A stretch of 64,000 nt of DNA from Salinivenus sp. (GCA_018609755.1 JAHENZ010000222.1:22327-86326), one strand, 5' to 3'. Positions 29,879 through 40,504 are shown, numbered from the stretch's first letter. Numbers and translations are program-made. The notes: generated by a model not told the origin, from the sequence alone.

Positions 29879-29980
29879 GGGCGAAGTGGGATGCATTCGG
29901 TGTGCAGAGAGGAAGAAGGAAGATGCCTCGTGAAGCGCAAAACGTGATCGGTGAGGTCCCCACGCATTACGTCCTACGCA

Positions 29981-31147
29981 TCACTGGTAGCGCCGCGTCG
30001 TGTAGCGCAGCCCCTTCGACGTGTCGGCCTCCACCACGTCGAACCGGATACGCGCAATGGGACGTCGGTCGGGCGTCTCGACGGTCACGCGCCACTCCCC
30101 CGGATGCACGTGTCGTTTGAAGGTCACCCCGCGGTATCCATTGCGCCGCCCGCCGACCACTCGATACCCAATGCGGTCGGTGTCGACCCAGGTGTCTCGC
30201 TTGGCGTCGTAGTATTGCCAGTGGTGGTAAATTTTGGTCTCGAGGTTCGTCGGGGCAAAGATGGCGGCGAAACAGTGAACCGTATCGCCGGGAGCGTAGT
30301 GAAACGGATCATCGTCGGCCTTCCACGGCTGGTACCAGGCCGGCTCTTCGTATTGGAGCACGAACGCCCCATTCTCACGTTCTACGTCGTGGTACACCCC
30401 TCCCTCCTTCATCGCGAGGGGCACTGGGGGGATCCAGTGATTCACGTAGAAGAGAACGACCAGTCCCAGCAACGCCAGCACCGTGCCCACTGCTCCACTG
30501 AAGGCCCACGACGTCTCAAAAACGTCGTGCCTGTCAAGGTACATAATGAGGCTGATGACGAGTCCCGCACTCAGGAACCCACTGGTGAGGAAGACCCCGA
30601 AGCCCATTTTCCCCAGAACCGTGGGGATGAAGAAGGTGAAGTAGCAAAACACCGCCAGGAAGTAGACACCGAGAAGCAGGTAGGAACTCAGGACGCGGCT
30701 CCAGAGAATCTCGTTTGCCACGAGCAAAACGACCAGCACGAGTAGGAAGAGGGACGCCGTGCTAAACGAGGCACTGCGTGTGTAATAAATCACGTAGGCA
30801 CTGAAGAGCCCGCCTGAAAGAAACTGGATGGCCCCGGGCGCCCAATGGCTCAGCTTTTGCAGCGGACGCGGAAGGGGCCGGTCGTTGCGAGCGAGAGTGA
30901 CCAGCACGACGAAGCCGCCGAGCAACACGAGGTAGCTCCCCAGAATGAGGTTGTCCAGCAGGGCGTCAATGCGCTGGAGCGTGAGGGCATCCCAGGTCAC
31001 CCCTCCCAGGAAAAGACTGGGCGGTACGGCGTGCTCGTGGCGATGCAGAAAGCGCCGTGCCCACCGGTAGCGACGATTGTGCTCCAACGCGTTCAGGAGC
31101 GATCCAAGCCATCCCGTGAGGCGAGTCGTCCAAGCCACAATGCTCAT
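29981..31147 (-). CDS. Multi-pass membrane protein with C-terminal DUF2914-like domain
   Basis: ~8 TM segments followed by VHCFAAIFAPTNLETKIYHHWQYYDAKRDTWVDTDRIGYRVVGGRRNGYRGVTFKRHVHPGEWRVTVET. Confidence 0.8.
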   Translation of the reverse strand: MSIVAWTTRLTGWLGSLLNALEHNRRYRWARRFLHRHEHAVPPSLFLGGVTWDALTLQRIDALLDNLILGSYLVLLGGFVVLVTLARNDRPLPRPLQKLSHWAPGAIQFLSGGLFSAYVIYYTRSASFSTASLFLLVLVVLLVANEILWSRVLSSYLLLGVYFLAVFCYFTFFIPTVLGKMGFGVFLTSGFLSAGLVISLIMYLDRHDVFETSWAFSGAVGTVLALLGLVVLFYVNHWIPPVPLAMKEGGVYHDVERENGAFVLQYEEPAWYQPWKADDDPFHYAPGDTVHCFAAIFAPTNLETKIYHHWQYYDAKRDTWVDTDRIGYRVVGGRRNGYRGVTFKRHVHPGEWRVTVETPDRRPIARIRFDVVEADTSKGLRYTTRRYQ

Positions 31148-31150
31148 TGA

Positions 31151-31234
31151 AACGATGCGTGATGCGTCGTGAGTGAAGCGTGAAGAGAACCATCCCCAGA
31201 AGATGGGTCTCACGCATCACGAGTCACGATTCAG
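31151..31234. repeat. Heptamer-type degenerate foldback repeat
   Basis: aacgatgcgtgatgcgtcgtgagtgaagcgtgaagaga / tctcacgcatcacgagtcacgattcag, with nested GAGAACCATC...GATGGGTCTC. Confidence 0.65.
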
Positions 31235-31806
31235 GATCCAGGCGACGGGAGATCCGGCTTTTTGACGCCTACGGCGTTGGTGTCGGGCGTCGGCTTGTCC
31301 TCCTGCGGACGGCGCCAAAGAGGGACGGACGAGCACGGCTCCCCGTACATCAGTTTTCGCGCGACAGCTTGCAGCTTCTGCGTGGCCCGCAGGTACGCCA
31401 TCTCCGGCACGACCTCGCTCCCGCAGCCCTTGACTACGACCGGGCGATCCTCATAGGCCGACCAGTCCACGGTATTGAGCGCCTCCACGTAGTATTCGCG
31501 CCGCAGGTCTTCCTCTCGGCCGAGCGTGGTGGAGGCGGACACCTCCTTCAGTTTTGAGGCGATGAGCATGTAGCCCCAGGTGGGGATGATGGCATCCGTC
31601 GAGCAATAGAGCGCCACGTGCTCATCGTCGTACTGGGACCAGTCATGCTCGTCTACCTCCTCCCGGAACGGCTTCTCCTTCAACATGAGCCCCTCCACCA
31701 GAAAGGTGCTGATGTCGAGCTCCGTGACGGGCCGCTCGTCCCAGAGATCCGCTAGGTTGAAAACCTGAATCTCGCTGTCGGCGACACTATTCTCGATGGG
31801 CTCCAT
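31231..31806 (-). CDS. DUF2480 family protein
   Basis: VFNLADLWDERPVTELDISTFLVEGLMLKEKPFREEVDEHDWSQYDDEHVALYCSTDAIIPTWGYMLIASKL...VVVKGCG. Confidence 0.85.
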   Translation of the reverse strand: MEPIENSVADSEIQVFNLADLWDERPVTELDISTFLVEGLMLKEKPFREEVDEHDWSQYDDEHVALYCSTDAIIPTWGYMLIASKLKEVSASTTLGREEDLRREYYVEALNTVDWSAYEDRPVVVKGCGSEVVPEMAYLRATQKLQAVARKLMYGEPCSSVPLWRRPQEDKPTPDTNAVGVKKPDLPSPGS

Positions 31807-31965
31807 GATCGGCACGTGGGGGCTGTGAAAAGGACCACTGATCGATGTGCTGAACCAGTACAGTGAGAGGTGGGTTTCCCAGTCCCGCTGAATGCTCCGA
31901 GCTTTGCCAAAAACGAGTCTCCAGGCACGTTTTTTCACGTCTCTGCCCAATTCTCTTCCAGGCAA

Positions 31966-32628
31966 ATGGCCCGACCAGCCTCCCTCTCCCTCACGTCCCT
32001 CCGAGTGCCCCGCACGGCCCGCGTGGCCACCCTCGGCTCGCCGGACGCGGCATCCGAATGGTGGATCGTGCTCCACGGCTACGGCCAGTTGGCGGCCGAC
32101 TTCATCGAACCGTTCGAGGCCGTCGCCACGTCGGATCGGTGCATCGTGGCCCCAGAGGCCCTCTCCCGATTCTACGTCGACGGCCTCGACACGCACGAGA
32201 CGGTCGGCGCCTCCTGGATGACCCGGGACGCTCGTGAGGACGAAATTCAAGACTACCTCCGGTACCTCGACCGCGTCGTCGAGCACCTCCGTCCCCCCGG
32301 AGCCGCGCCGACAATTCGCGTGCTCGGCTTCTCCCAGGGCGCCGCCACCGCCAGCCGATGGGCCCTGCACGGCGACACGACGGTCGACCGTCTCGTACTC
32401 TGGGGCGGTGCACTCGCCCACGACCTCGACCTAGAGGCACATGCCGCTCTCCTTCGACAGATGGATCTGACGCTGGTACTGGGAACGGACGATCCGTACG
32501 TGACGGACGAGCACCGATCCGTCGTGCGCGCTCAACTCGCCCGGCACAACATTCCCGCCACCGTCCACACATTCGAGGGCGGCCATCACCTGAACCGTGA
32601 GATGCTGGTGACCCTCATTGGGAAATGA
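31966..32628 (+). CDS. Alpha/beta hydrolase (phospholipase/carboxylesterase family)
   Basis: WWIVLHGYGQLAADFI; VLGFSQGAATASRWAL (GxSxG); FEGGHHLN. Confidence 0.88.
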   Translation: MARPASLSLTSLRVPRTARVATLGSPDAASEWWIVLHGYGQLAADFIEPFEAVATSDRCIVAPEALSRFYVDGLDTHETVGASWMTRDAREDEIQDYLRYLDRVVEHLRPPGAAPTIRVLGFSQGAATASRWALHGDTTVDRLVLWGGALAHDLDLEAHAALLRQMDLTLVLGTDDPYVTDEHRSVVRAQLARHNIPATVHTFEGGHHLNREMLVTLIGK

Positions 32629-32674
32629 AGCTCGCTCCCCCTGCCCCACGCTCTCCACTCCCACGCGCCCACGC

Positions 32675-34453
32675 TCACGAAGCCGCCGGCGTGGCTTCTT
32701 TCTTCTCCGGCTCCGTCGTCGAAAAGTAGCGCTCCACTCGATCCCCGTCGTCCTGGGCATCCCACCGTTCCAACACGTCCACCACCGCTTCGTGCGGATC
32801 GAGGTGAAAGTGGTCCTCTCCCAGCAGCCCGTAGAGCCCCGAGCGCCGCACCACCTCGCGCACCGGCCCAATGAGCCCAGTAATGTGCAGCTCAATGCCC
32901 ATCTCTTCTAGCGACTCGATCACCGAAAAGAGCGCTTCGATGGCCGTCGTGTCCAGGTCGTTTATGCTACTGCCGTCTACCACCACGACCTCCACCTTGC
33001 GCCCCTCCCGCTCACTCTTCTCCAGGATAAAGTCTTTGAAGTATTCGGCATTGGCAAACGAGAAGGAGGCATCCACGCGCAGCACCATGATGTCCTTCAG
33101 GCGGACGGCCTGTTCGAAGCGGTCGAGATCGCGGAAGAGCCGTGTGCCGGGCACGTGACCCAGCTCCGCCACGTTGGGCCGGCTGATCCGGAAGAGCACC
33201 GCCACCACCGACGCCCCAATGCCGAGCAGAATGCCTTCCTGCAGGCCAATGAAGAGAATGCAGAATGCCGTAAAGAGCGCAATGTACCCGTCGCGGCGCC
33301 GGGCGCGGAACAGATTTCTGAGCTCGTGGAAGTCGATGAGGCCCAGCCCTGCGACGATGATGATGGCCGCGAGGGCCGGCACGGGCAGGTAGTAGAAGAG
33401 CGGCGTCAGAAACAGGAGCGTCAGGGCAATGACCATCGCCGCAAACACATTCGCCAGCGGGGTCTTGGCCCCGGCCTGGTCGTTCACTGCGGAGCGGGAA
33501 AAACTGCCGGACGTCGGAATGCTCTGGAAGAGACTGCCGAGGAAGTTGCTCACCCCCACCCCTACGAGCTCCCGATTCGCATCGATGGTGTAGCCGTGCC
33601 GCGCGGCAAAAACGCGGCCCAGCGAAACGTTCTTCATAAACTGCACGAGTGCCAGCGTGATCGCGACCGGCAAGAGCGCGTCGAGGTCCGAAACGCTCGA
33701 CGCCCACACCTCCGGCCTCGGCAGGCCGGTCGGGATCGAACCGATAATTTCCACCCCGTACTCGTCAAGCCTGAAGAACCAGCTGGCCAGCGTGGACCCC
33801 ACGACCACCACCAGGGCCTCCGGCACCAGGGGCATCCAGCGCGGCAGGACCAGCAGGAAAACGATACAGATACTTCCGACGCCGAGGGTTAGAAGGTGCG
33901 TGTTCATCACGTTCTGCACCGCTTCCTGCAGCAGCACGTGCACGTACTGCGAGCGGCCCAACTCCATCCCCAGCAGGTTGCCGAGCTGGCTCGTGCTAAT
34001 GATGAGGGCCGCCGCCGCAGTCAGTCCCGCGATGACGGGCCGCGAGAGCAGGTTCGCCACGAACCCGAGCTGCATCATCCCCATGGCCATCTGCATGAGC
34101 CCGACCATGGCCGTTAGCAGAATGGCGAGGGACACGTACCGCTCCGTGCCGACCTGCGCGAGCGCCCCGATCCCCGCCCCCACAATCAGCATGTCGATGG
34201 CAACAGGCCCAAGCGCCATGTGCCGAGAGCTCCCAAAGAGAGGATACATCAGCAGCGGCACGAGCCCGGCGTACAGCCCGTAAATGGGCGGCATCCCGGC
34301 AATCACGGCGTAGGCCATGCTCTGGGGAATGAGCATTACGCCGACGGTGAGCCCCGCCAGGGCATCGGCCCGCAGCGTTTCACCCGTGTAGTAGGGCACC
34401 CACTCTGCGATGTAAAACGCATTCCGAAGAGTTGCCCACACTCGTTGCCACAT
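32675..34453 (-). CDS. SulP family inorganic anion transporter with STAS domain (copy A)
   Basis: VGVMLIPQSMAYAVIAGMPPIYGLYAGLVPLLMYPLFGSSRHMALGPVA; C-terminal STAS VEVVVVDGSSINDLDTTAIEAL. Confidence 0.95.
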   Translation of the reverse strand: MWQRVWATLRNAFYIAEWVPYYTGETLRADALAGLTVGVMLIPQSMAYAVIAGMPPIYGLYAGLVPLLMYPLFGSSRHMALGPVAIDMLIVGAGIGALAQVGTERYVSLAILLTAMVGLMQMAMGMMQLGFVANLLSRPVIAGLTAAAALIISTSQLGNLLGMELGRSQYVHVLLQEAVQNVMNTHLLTLGVGSICIVFLLVLPRWMPLVPEALVVVVGSTLASWFFRLDEYGVEIIGSIPTGLPRPEVWASSVSDLDALLPVAITLALVQFMKNVSLGRVFAARHGYTIDANRELVGVGVSNFLGSLFQSIPTSGSFSRSAVNDQAGAKTPLANVFAAMVIALTLLFLTPLFYYLPVPALAAIIIVAGLGLIDFHELRNLFRARRRDGYIALFTAFCILFIGLQEGILLGIGASVVAVLFRISRPNVAELGHVPGTRLFRDLDRFEQAVRLKDIMVLRVDASFSFANAEYFKDFILEKSEREGRKVEVVVVDGSSINDLDTTAIEALFSVIESLEEMGIELHITGLIGPVREVVRRSGLYGLLGEDHFHLDPHEAVVDVLERWDAQDDGDRVERYFSTTEPEKKEATPAAS

Positions 34454-34598
34454 AGAATCGTGGGAGCCAGAAACCAAAAATCGGGAGACTGTCGGAAAAG
34501 GAGGGGCGGACGCAATCGTCCGGAATTCCCCATCCCATGCCTCTCATACTGAAACGAGCCGTAGACTTTTCGTACTCGTTCTACAGGCCGGTGGAGCA

Positions 34599-36377
34599 TT
34601 ACGATGCTGCCGGAGTAGATTCCTTCTTCTCTGGTTCCGCCGAAGAAAAATAGCGCTCCACTCGATCCTCGTCGTCCTGGTCATCCCACCGCTCCAGGAC
34701 GCGAACGATGGCCTCATGTGTGTCGAGATGAAAGTGATCTTCTCCCAACAGCCCGTAGAGCCCCGAACGCCGGACGACCTCGCGCACCGGCCCAATGAGC
34801 CCCGTGATGTGCAACTCAATGCCCATCTCTTCCAGGGACTCGATCACTGAAAAGAGCGCTTCGATGGCCGTCGTGTCCAGGTCGTTGATGCTGCTGCCGT
34901 CAACCACCACGACCTCCACGTTACGCCCCTCCCGCTCACTCTTCTCTAAAATGAAGTCTTTGAAGTACTCAGCATTGGCAAACGAGAAGGAGGCGTCCAC
35001 CCGTAGCACCATGATGTCCTTCAGGCGGACGGCCTGTTCGAAGCGATCGAGATCGCGGAAGCGCCGCGTGCCCGGGACGTGCCCAAGCTCCGCCACGTTG
35101 GGCCGACTGATGCGGAAAAGCACGACAATCACCGATGCTCCAATGCCAAGCAAAATGCCCTCCTGCAACCCGACAAAGAGAATGACAAACGCAGTGAAAA
35201 GAGCAATGGAGCCATCCCGTCGCCGGGTCTTGAAGAGAGCACGCAGCTCCCGTAGGTCAATGAGGCCGATGCCCGCCACGACGATGATGGCGGCCAGGGC
35301 CGGAACCGGAAGGTAGTAGAAGAGCGGTGTCAGGAAGAGCAGCGTCAGTCCAATGACGGCTGCCGCAAACACGTTCGCCAGGGGGCTTCGGGCTCCAGAC
35401 TGGTCGTTGACGGCTGAGCGCGAGAAGCTCCCGGATGCCGGAATGCCCTGAAAAAGACTGCCCAAGAAGTTGCCAGCCCCCACGCCCACGAGCTCCCGGT
35501 TGGCATCGATGGTGTAGCCATGCCGGGTGGCAAAGACGCGGCCCAGCGATACGCTGTTCATGAATTGCACGAGCGCCAGCGTGACGGCCGTGGGGAGAAG
35601 GGTATTCAGGTCCGAAAAACTAACAGCCCAAAACTCGGGGGTTGGAAGGCCATCCGGAATATCCCCCACGACTGCCACCCCGTACTGATTAAGTTCAAAG
35701 AACCAGCTGGCAAGCGTAGCCCCTACGACCACGACCAGCGCTTCCGGGACCAAGGGCATCCAGCGGGGAAACACGACGAGTACGCCGATACAGAGCACCC
35801 CGATGCCGAGCGTAAGCAGATGCGCATTGCCCAGATTCTGGACGGCGTCGATCAGCATCACGTGCACGTACTGTGAGCGCCCCAGCTCCACTCCCAGCAG
35901 ATTGCCGAGCTGGCTCGCACTAATGATGAAGGCCGCCGCCGAGGTGAGCCCGGCAATCACCGGCCGCGAGAGCAAATTGGCCACAAAGCCGAGCTGCATC
36001 ACGCCCATCGCCATTTGGATTACGCCCACCATCGCCGTCAGCAAAATGGCGAGGGCCACGTACCGCTCCGTGCCCCCCTGGGCCAGTGCTCCAATCCCCG
36101 CCCCTACGATCAGCATGTCGATGGCGACGGGCCCGAGAGCCAAGTGCCTTGAGCTTCCGAAGAGGGGATACGTAAGCAGCGGCACGAGCCCGGCGTACAG
36201 CCCATAAATGGGCGGCATTCCGGCAATCACGGCGTAGGCCATGCCCTGCGGAATCAGCATGACGCCCACAGTCAGGCCCGCCAGTGCGTCCGCGCGAAGG
36301 GTCCCCGTCGTGTAGTTCGGGAGCCACTCTGTAATGTAGAGTGCGTTTTCCAGCGTTGCCCACACTCGATGCCACAT
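34599..36377 (-). CDS. SulP family inorganic anion transporter with STAS domain (copy B)
   Basis: Same architecture as 32675..34453, near-identical STAS region. Confidence 0.95.
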   Translation of the reverse strand: MWHRVWATLENALYITEWLPNYTTGTLRADALAGLTVGVMLIPQGMAYAVIAGMPPIYGLYAGLVPLLTYPLFGSSRHLALGPVAIDMLIVGAGIGALAQGGTERYVALAILLTAMVGVIQMAMGVMQLGFVANLLSRPVIAGLTSAAAFIISASQLGNLLGVELGRSQYVHVMLIDAVQNLGNAHLLTLGIGVLCIGVLVVFPRWMPLVPEALVVVVGATLASWFFELNQYGVAVVGDIPDGLPTPEFWAVSFSDLNTLLPTAVTLALVQFMNSVSLGRVFATRHGYTIDANRELVGVGAGNFLGSLFQGIPASGSFSRSAVNDQSGARSPLANVFAAAVIGLTLLFLTPLFYYLPVPALAAIIVVAGIGLIDLRELRALFKTRRRDGSIALFTAFVILFVGLQEGILLGIGASVIVVLFRISRPNVAELGHVPGTRRFRDLDRFEQAVRLKDIMVLRVDASFSFANAEYFKDFILEKSEREGRNVEVVVVDGSSINDLDTTAIEALFSVIESLEEMGIELHITGLIGPVREVVRRSGLYGLLGEDHFHLDTHEAIVRVLERWDDQDDEDRVERYFSSAEPEKKESTPAAS

Positions 36378-36732
36378 GGTATTCGACTCGTCAAACGAGC
36401 CGGATGCGCGGAAGAACCTCGCCGGTCTTGAGAGGCCGGGGTTCTATCAAGAACCCGTCTCCGCCGGGCGAGGAGAAGTGCAAATTGTTGAGAAGCGGAA
36501 AATCGGCGGATTGCTCGTTGATCCCCCACCCATGTGAAGTGAATGCAAGAAATTCCTCATCGAGCTGAGAAGACCGTCTGAGAGCTTTTTCAGCACGTGG
36601 ATCGGCCCTCAGTAGTGCCCTACACGTGCACCACGTCCCACCCGAGACGCGATTTATATGTAACAACATAGAATTTTGGGAGCAAGAATTGAACGTGCTG
36701 GAAGCTCCACCAGTCTCTTAGACCTAGTAATC

Positions 36733-36888
36733 TTGCACAACGTCTCTGGCGGTTTCGAGCGTCGGTCCCCCGACGCCACAATCTTCCGCGTTTGCCGGCA
36801 GCGGTCGATACCGAGAATCCTCCACACAGGAGATACAGGCAGAAACAGCGTCACGAGATCTGCGATTTCTCGCGTTTCAGTTGTGCGA
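36733..36888 (+). repeat. ~155-bp TIR-bounded element, copy 2
   Basis: Ends TTGCACAAC / GTTGTGCGA; matches reverse complement of 8835..8989. Confidence 0.75.
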
Positions 36889-36929
36889 ACCCACTAGCAC
36901 TCAGATTCTCACACCAGATCAAACCCCCT

Positions 36930-37451
36930 ATGGCTACCACCACCGCCACCAACCACGCCGAACAGGTACACGAGGCGGCCGAGGAGACGTTCGGCTTCGT
37001 GCCCAACCTAATCCCGGAAATGACGAAAGAAAATCCCGCCGTTGGGGATGCGTATCTGAAGGCGCAAACCCTCATCGAAGAAAACGGGATTCTTTCTTCC
37101 GCAGAGCAGCAGGCCGTCCTGTTGGCCATTTCGACCTACAACGACTGTCACTACTGCACGAAGGCCCACGCGGTAGCGGGACAACAGGCGGGGCTCGACG
37201 CCGACGCCGCTGAATCCCTCCTCGCAGGGGGCTTGCCAGAGAACGAGCGCCTGAAACGTCTCGTGCAGGCCACGCGCCGGATTCTTGGCAAACGGGGCTG
37301 GCTCTCCGACGCCGACGAGGCAGAGTTTGGCGATCTCGGGCTGGGACGTCCGGAGCTCTACGAAATTATCGGCCTGATCGGCGTGAAGACGATGAGCAAT
37401 TACATTAATCACATCGCCAAGACGGACGTGGACGAGCCGTTCCAGCAGTAA
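36930..37451 (+). CDS. Carboxymuconolactone decarboxylase/AhpD-like protein
   Basis: FVPNLIPEMTKENPAVGDAYL...EQQAVLLAISTYNDCHYCTKAHAVAG (CxxCxxxH). Confidence 0.9.
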   Translation: MATTTATNHAEQVHEAAEETFGFVPNLIPEMTKENPAVGDAYLKAQTLIEENGILSSAEQQAVLLAISTYNDCHYCTKAHAVAGQQAGLDADAAESLLAGGLPENERLKRLVQATRRILGKRGWLSDADEAEFGDLGLGRPELYEIIGLIGVKTMSNYINHIAKTDVDEPFQQ

Positions 37452-37843
37452 GACTCTACACAACTCGGAAGAAACGCACCGAATTAAAGCGACGATTATT
37501 CGGTCCGAGACGGTTGACGTCGTAAGAGCCTGGGGTGGACGTAGATATATCGCCAAATAGGCTCTACCGCCACACACACACAGAGATCGTGTGCCCTCGA
37601 CGTGGCAGTCGTCGCTCCTTCCCCCGAACCCGCCTCTTTGACCTAAAAGAGGGGACGACATCAAGTCGTTGCCTTTTTCTACGAACGCTCCGTTCGGCCG
37701 AGGCCTGCTGAAACCCACGTTTCGCCGTCGGCTATCAATCCTCATTCAACTCCTCGGTACCACCGTCCTTCTCGGATCCGTCTGCTTCTTCCGGCCGTAT
37801 CTTATGAGGAGCCAGAACGTTACGCGAACCGAGAAGTGCTCTT

Positions 37844-39760
37844 ATGAACTTCGATCTCCTTCTGACGCTGGGCGTGCTGGTGGCGATCTTTGGGGCGTTG
37901 ATGTTCGATGTGCTCAGTGCCGATGGGGTACTCTTGGGCGGCCTTATGATCGTGGTTCTCGGCGGCGTGATCGATCTGGAACGCGCCCTGAAAGGATTTA
38001 GCAATTCCACACTCCTCGCTCTCGGTTCTCTCTACGTGGTGGCGGCCGGCCTGCGGGAAACGGGGGCCCTGGATCGAGCAAGCAGCTACGTGTTGGGAGA
38101 TGAGAAAAGCATTCGCCGTCTTCTGCTTCGCATGTGCCCATCCGTGACGGTGTATTCTGCTTTTCTCAACAACACCCCCGTGGTAGCGATGGGCATTCCA
38201 GCCATTCGGGGCTGGTGCCGTCGTCACGGGGTCTCGCCGTCGAAATTGCTGATGCCGCTGTCCTTCGCCGCAATCCTGGGGGGCATCTGCACCCTGATCG
38301 GCACCTCGACAAACCTGGTGGTGCACGGTCTGCTGCAATCGCACGGCATGGAGGGGCTCGGGTTCTTCGAGCTGGCGTGGGTGGGCGTGCCCTGCGCCGT
38401 CATCGGCCTGCTCTACGTGATTTTTATTGCCCCAGCCCTTACCCCCGACCGCGCCGACATCCGGGACGAGGAAGAGGAAGAGCGCGCAGACCTCGTGGAG
38501 GTGGAGCTGGCGGCGGACTCGCCCCTGGTCGGCGAAACCGTGCAGGACGCGAACTTCCGGCTGCTGCCTGGCCTGACCCTGGTGCGGATTGACCGGGGCG
38601 CGGAGGAGATTGCCCCGGTGCGTTCGAACGAGTCCCTTCATCCGGGGGATCGGTTGCTGTTTACCACCACAGCGATGGACCCGGAGGACCGGGACTCTTC
38701 CCCTGATGCTTCTGCCCTCGAACAGATCGATGATGATGGCGACACCCGAAAGATGGAAGACTATGAGCGGGTCCAAGAATCTCCCCGCCGCGATCTGGAC
38801 CTCAGTGCCTTTCCGGGCCTTCGTCTTGCGTACACGGACATCAAGCGGGATCAGGACCGGGAACTTCACCAGGTGGTCGTTCGGGAAGGCTCTTCCCTGA
38901 TTGGAGAAGAAATTGAAGACATCCCGTTTCGACAGCGCTTCGGGGCCGCACTGACTGGACTCCGACGCGGCGGTGAGCGGGTGGACCCCCCGTTTACGGA
39001 TGTTCGCATTCGCCCGGGGGACGTATTGCTCTTGGACACCCAGCGCGGCTTCCGCGAAGCGCACGAGACGTCCGAGGAGTTCTTCGTGACGAGTGAGGCC
39101 GGAGGCGAGACGGAAAAGACCGAGGCGGAAGCCCGCGAACAGCGCGAGGAGATGCGACCGCAGGGGGGCGGGTGGCACCTTCAGTTGTCCGTTGCCGTCA
39201 TCGTCAGTATCGTGGGGCTCGTCGGATCGGGCCTCATGCACGTGGCAGTGGCAGGGCCGCTCGGGGCCTTCGCGATCGTGGCGGCCGGGATCCTCTCCCC
39301 CGGGCAGGCCCGCGAGGCTGTAGACTGGAACGTCCTCATCGTGATTGGCGCCGCCCTCGGGCTCGGCCAGGCGATGGAGGCCAGCGGGGCGGCCCGCTTG
39401 ATTGGACGGGGCATCGTGGACGTCACGAAAGCGCTCGGCCCCTACGGCCTCCTCGCAGGCATCGTGCTCGCGACCGCTATTCTCACAAATATTGTCACGA
39501 ACAATGGAGCGGTGGCCCTCATGTTTCCGATTGCTCTCTCCGTTGCCGAGAGTCAACAACTGGCCCCGCGCGCAATGGTGGTCAGTATTACCCTCGCGGC
39601 CTCAATGGCCTTCATCACGCCCATCGGGTATCAAACCAACCTCATGGTGTACGGCCCCGGCAATTACCGCTTCCTCGACTTTACGCGGGTGGGGGGCATT
39701 CTCCAGGTGCTCCTCTGGATCGTGATCCTCATCCTGGCACCGCTCGTGTGGCCGTTCTGA
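37844..39760 (+). CDS. SLC13 family permease with two TrkA-C (RCK_C) domains
   Basis: Twelve-TM layout; STNLVVHG; LTNIVTNNGAVALMFPIALSVA; central RCK_C repeats. Confidence 0.92.
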   Translation: MNFDLLLTLGVLVAIFGALMFDVLSADGVLLGGLMIVVLGGVIDLERALKGFSNSTLLALGSLYVVAAGLRETGALDRASSYVLGDEKSIRRLLLRMCPSVTVYSAFLNNTPVVAMGIPAIRGWCRRHGVSPSKLLMPLSFAAILGGICTLIGTSTNLVVHGLLQSHGMEGLGFFELAWVGVPCAVIGLLYVIFIAPALTPDRADIRDEEEEERADLVEVELAADSPLVGETVQDANFRLLPGLTLVRIDRGAEEIAPVRSNESLHPGDRLLFTTTAMDPEDRDSSPDASALEQIDDDGDTRKMEDYERVQESPRRDLDLSAFPGLRLAYTDIKRDQDRELHQVVVREGSSLIGEEIEDIPFRQRFGAALTGLRRGGERVDPPFTDVRIRPGDVLLLDTQRGFREAHETSEEFFVTSEAGGETEKTEAEAREQREEMRPQGGGWHLQLSVAVIVSIVGLVGSGLMHVAVAGPLGAFAIVAAGILSPGQAREAVDWNVLIVIGAALGLGQAMEASGAARLIGRGIVDVTKALGPYGLLAGIVLATAILTNIVTNNGAVALMFPIALSVAESQQLAPRAMVVSITLAASMAFITPIGYQTNLMVYGPGNYRFLDFTRVGGILQVLLWIVILILAPLVWPF

Positions 39761-39823
39761 TAACAATCCGGGGACGTGCCCCGTGCGAGACCCGCTTTCC
39801 CTTCCCCTTCCTGTCGCACGTCC

Positions 39824-40504
39824 ATGCTTCTGTTCTACGCCGCCCCTGAGGGAATCGACCTCGAGGCTGCCTCACATCAGGGCCTTTCGTCCGACGACGC
39901 GTCGCCCCTTCGGCTGCACGTGTCGCTCGACGCCGCCCGGACGGACGCCACCGGCCCAATCCTGGTCGTCGACGCCTCGGCTCTGCCCTCCCCCCCTACC
40001 GATACGACTGCAACGGGGACGGCCGTACCCCTGGACCACCTTCCCGCGTCGGCGCTCCAGAACGTCGATCCGTACCGCCCCCCCCAGGCCGTTGCCGCCG
40101 GCGGCGGATACGTGGCCCGTCCCGTACCGGAGGACATTGCCCTCCTTCTCATCCACCGGCGCGGGGTGTGGGACCTGCCAAAAGGGCACCAGGACCCCGG
40201 GGAGGACATCGAGTCGTGCGCACTACGGGAGGTGCGGGAAGAAATCGGCATCGACGAGCTCCATCTGCTCCGTCCCCTCGGGACCACGCAGCATGCCTAT
40301 CCCGACGGCGAGACCTACGCCGTAAAAACAACGTACTGGTACCTCATGCGAACGCCGGAGCGCTCCTTTGCACCGGAGCGGGCGGAAGGCATTCGGCGCG
40401 TGGCCTGGGCACGCTGGGCCGTCGCCCGTCGACACGTCGGATACGATACGCTCCGCCGGCACATGGACCGGATCGAAGCCGACGTGCGAAGGGCTCTCAA
40501 ATGA
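39824..40504 (+). CDS. NUDIX hydrolase
   Basis: GVWDLPKGHQDPGEDIESCALREVREEIGID Nudix box. Confidence 0.93.
   Translation: MLLFYAAPEGIDLEAASHQGLSSDDASPLRLHVSLDAARTDATGPILVVDASALPSPPTDTTATGTAVPLDHLPASALQNVDPYRPPQAVAAGGGYVARPVPEDIALLLIHRRGVWDLPKGHQDPGEDIESCALREVREEIGIDELHLLRPLGTTQHAYPDGETYAVKTTYWYLMRTPERSFAPERAEGIRRVAWARWAVARRHVGYDTLRRHMDRIEADVRRALK

Noticed and set aside
36391-36669. 92-aa minus-strand ORF upstream of SulP copy B
   Set aside because: No family similarity recognised; probably non-coding leader with several small hairpins.
37820-39559. 579-aa minus-strand ORF opposite the SLC13 permease
   Set aside because: Antisense shadow of a well-supported gene; no recognisable motifs.
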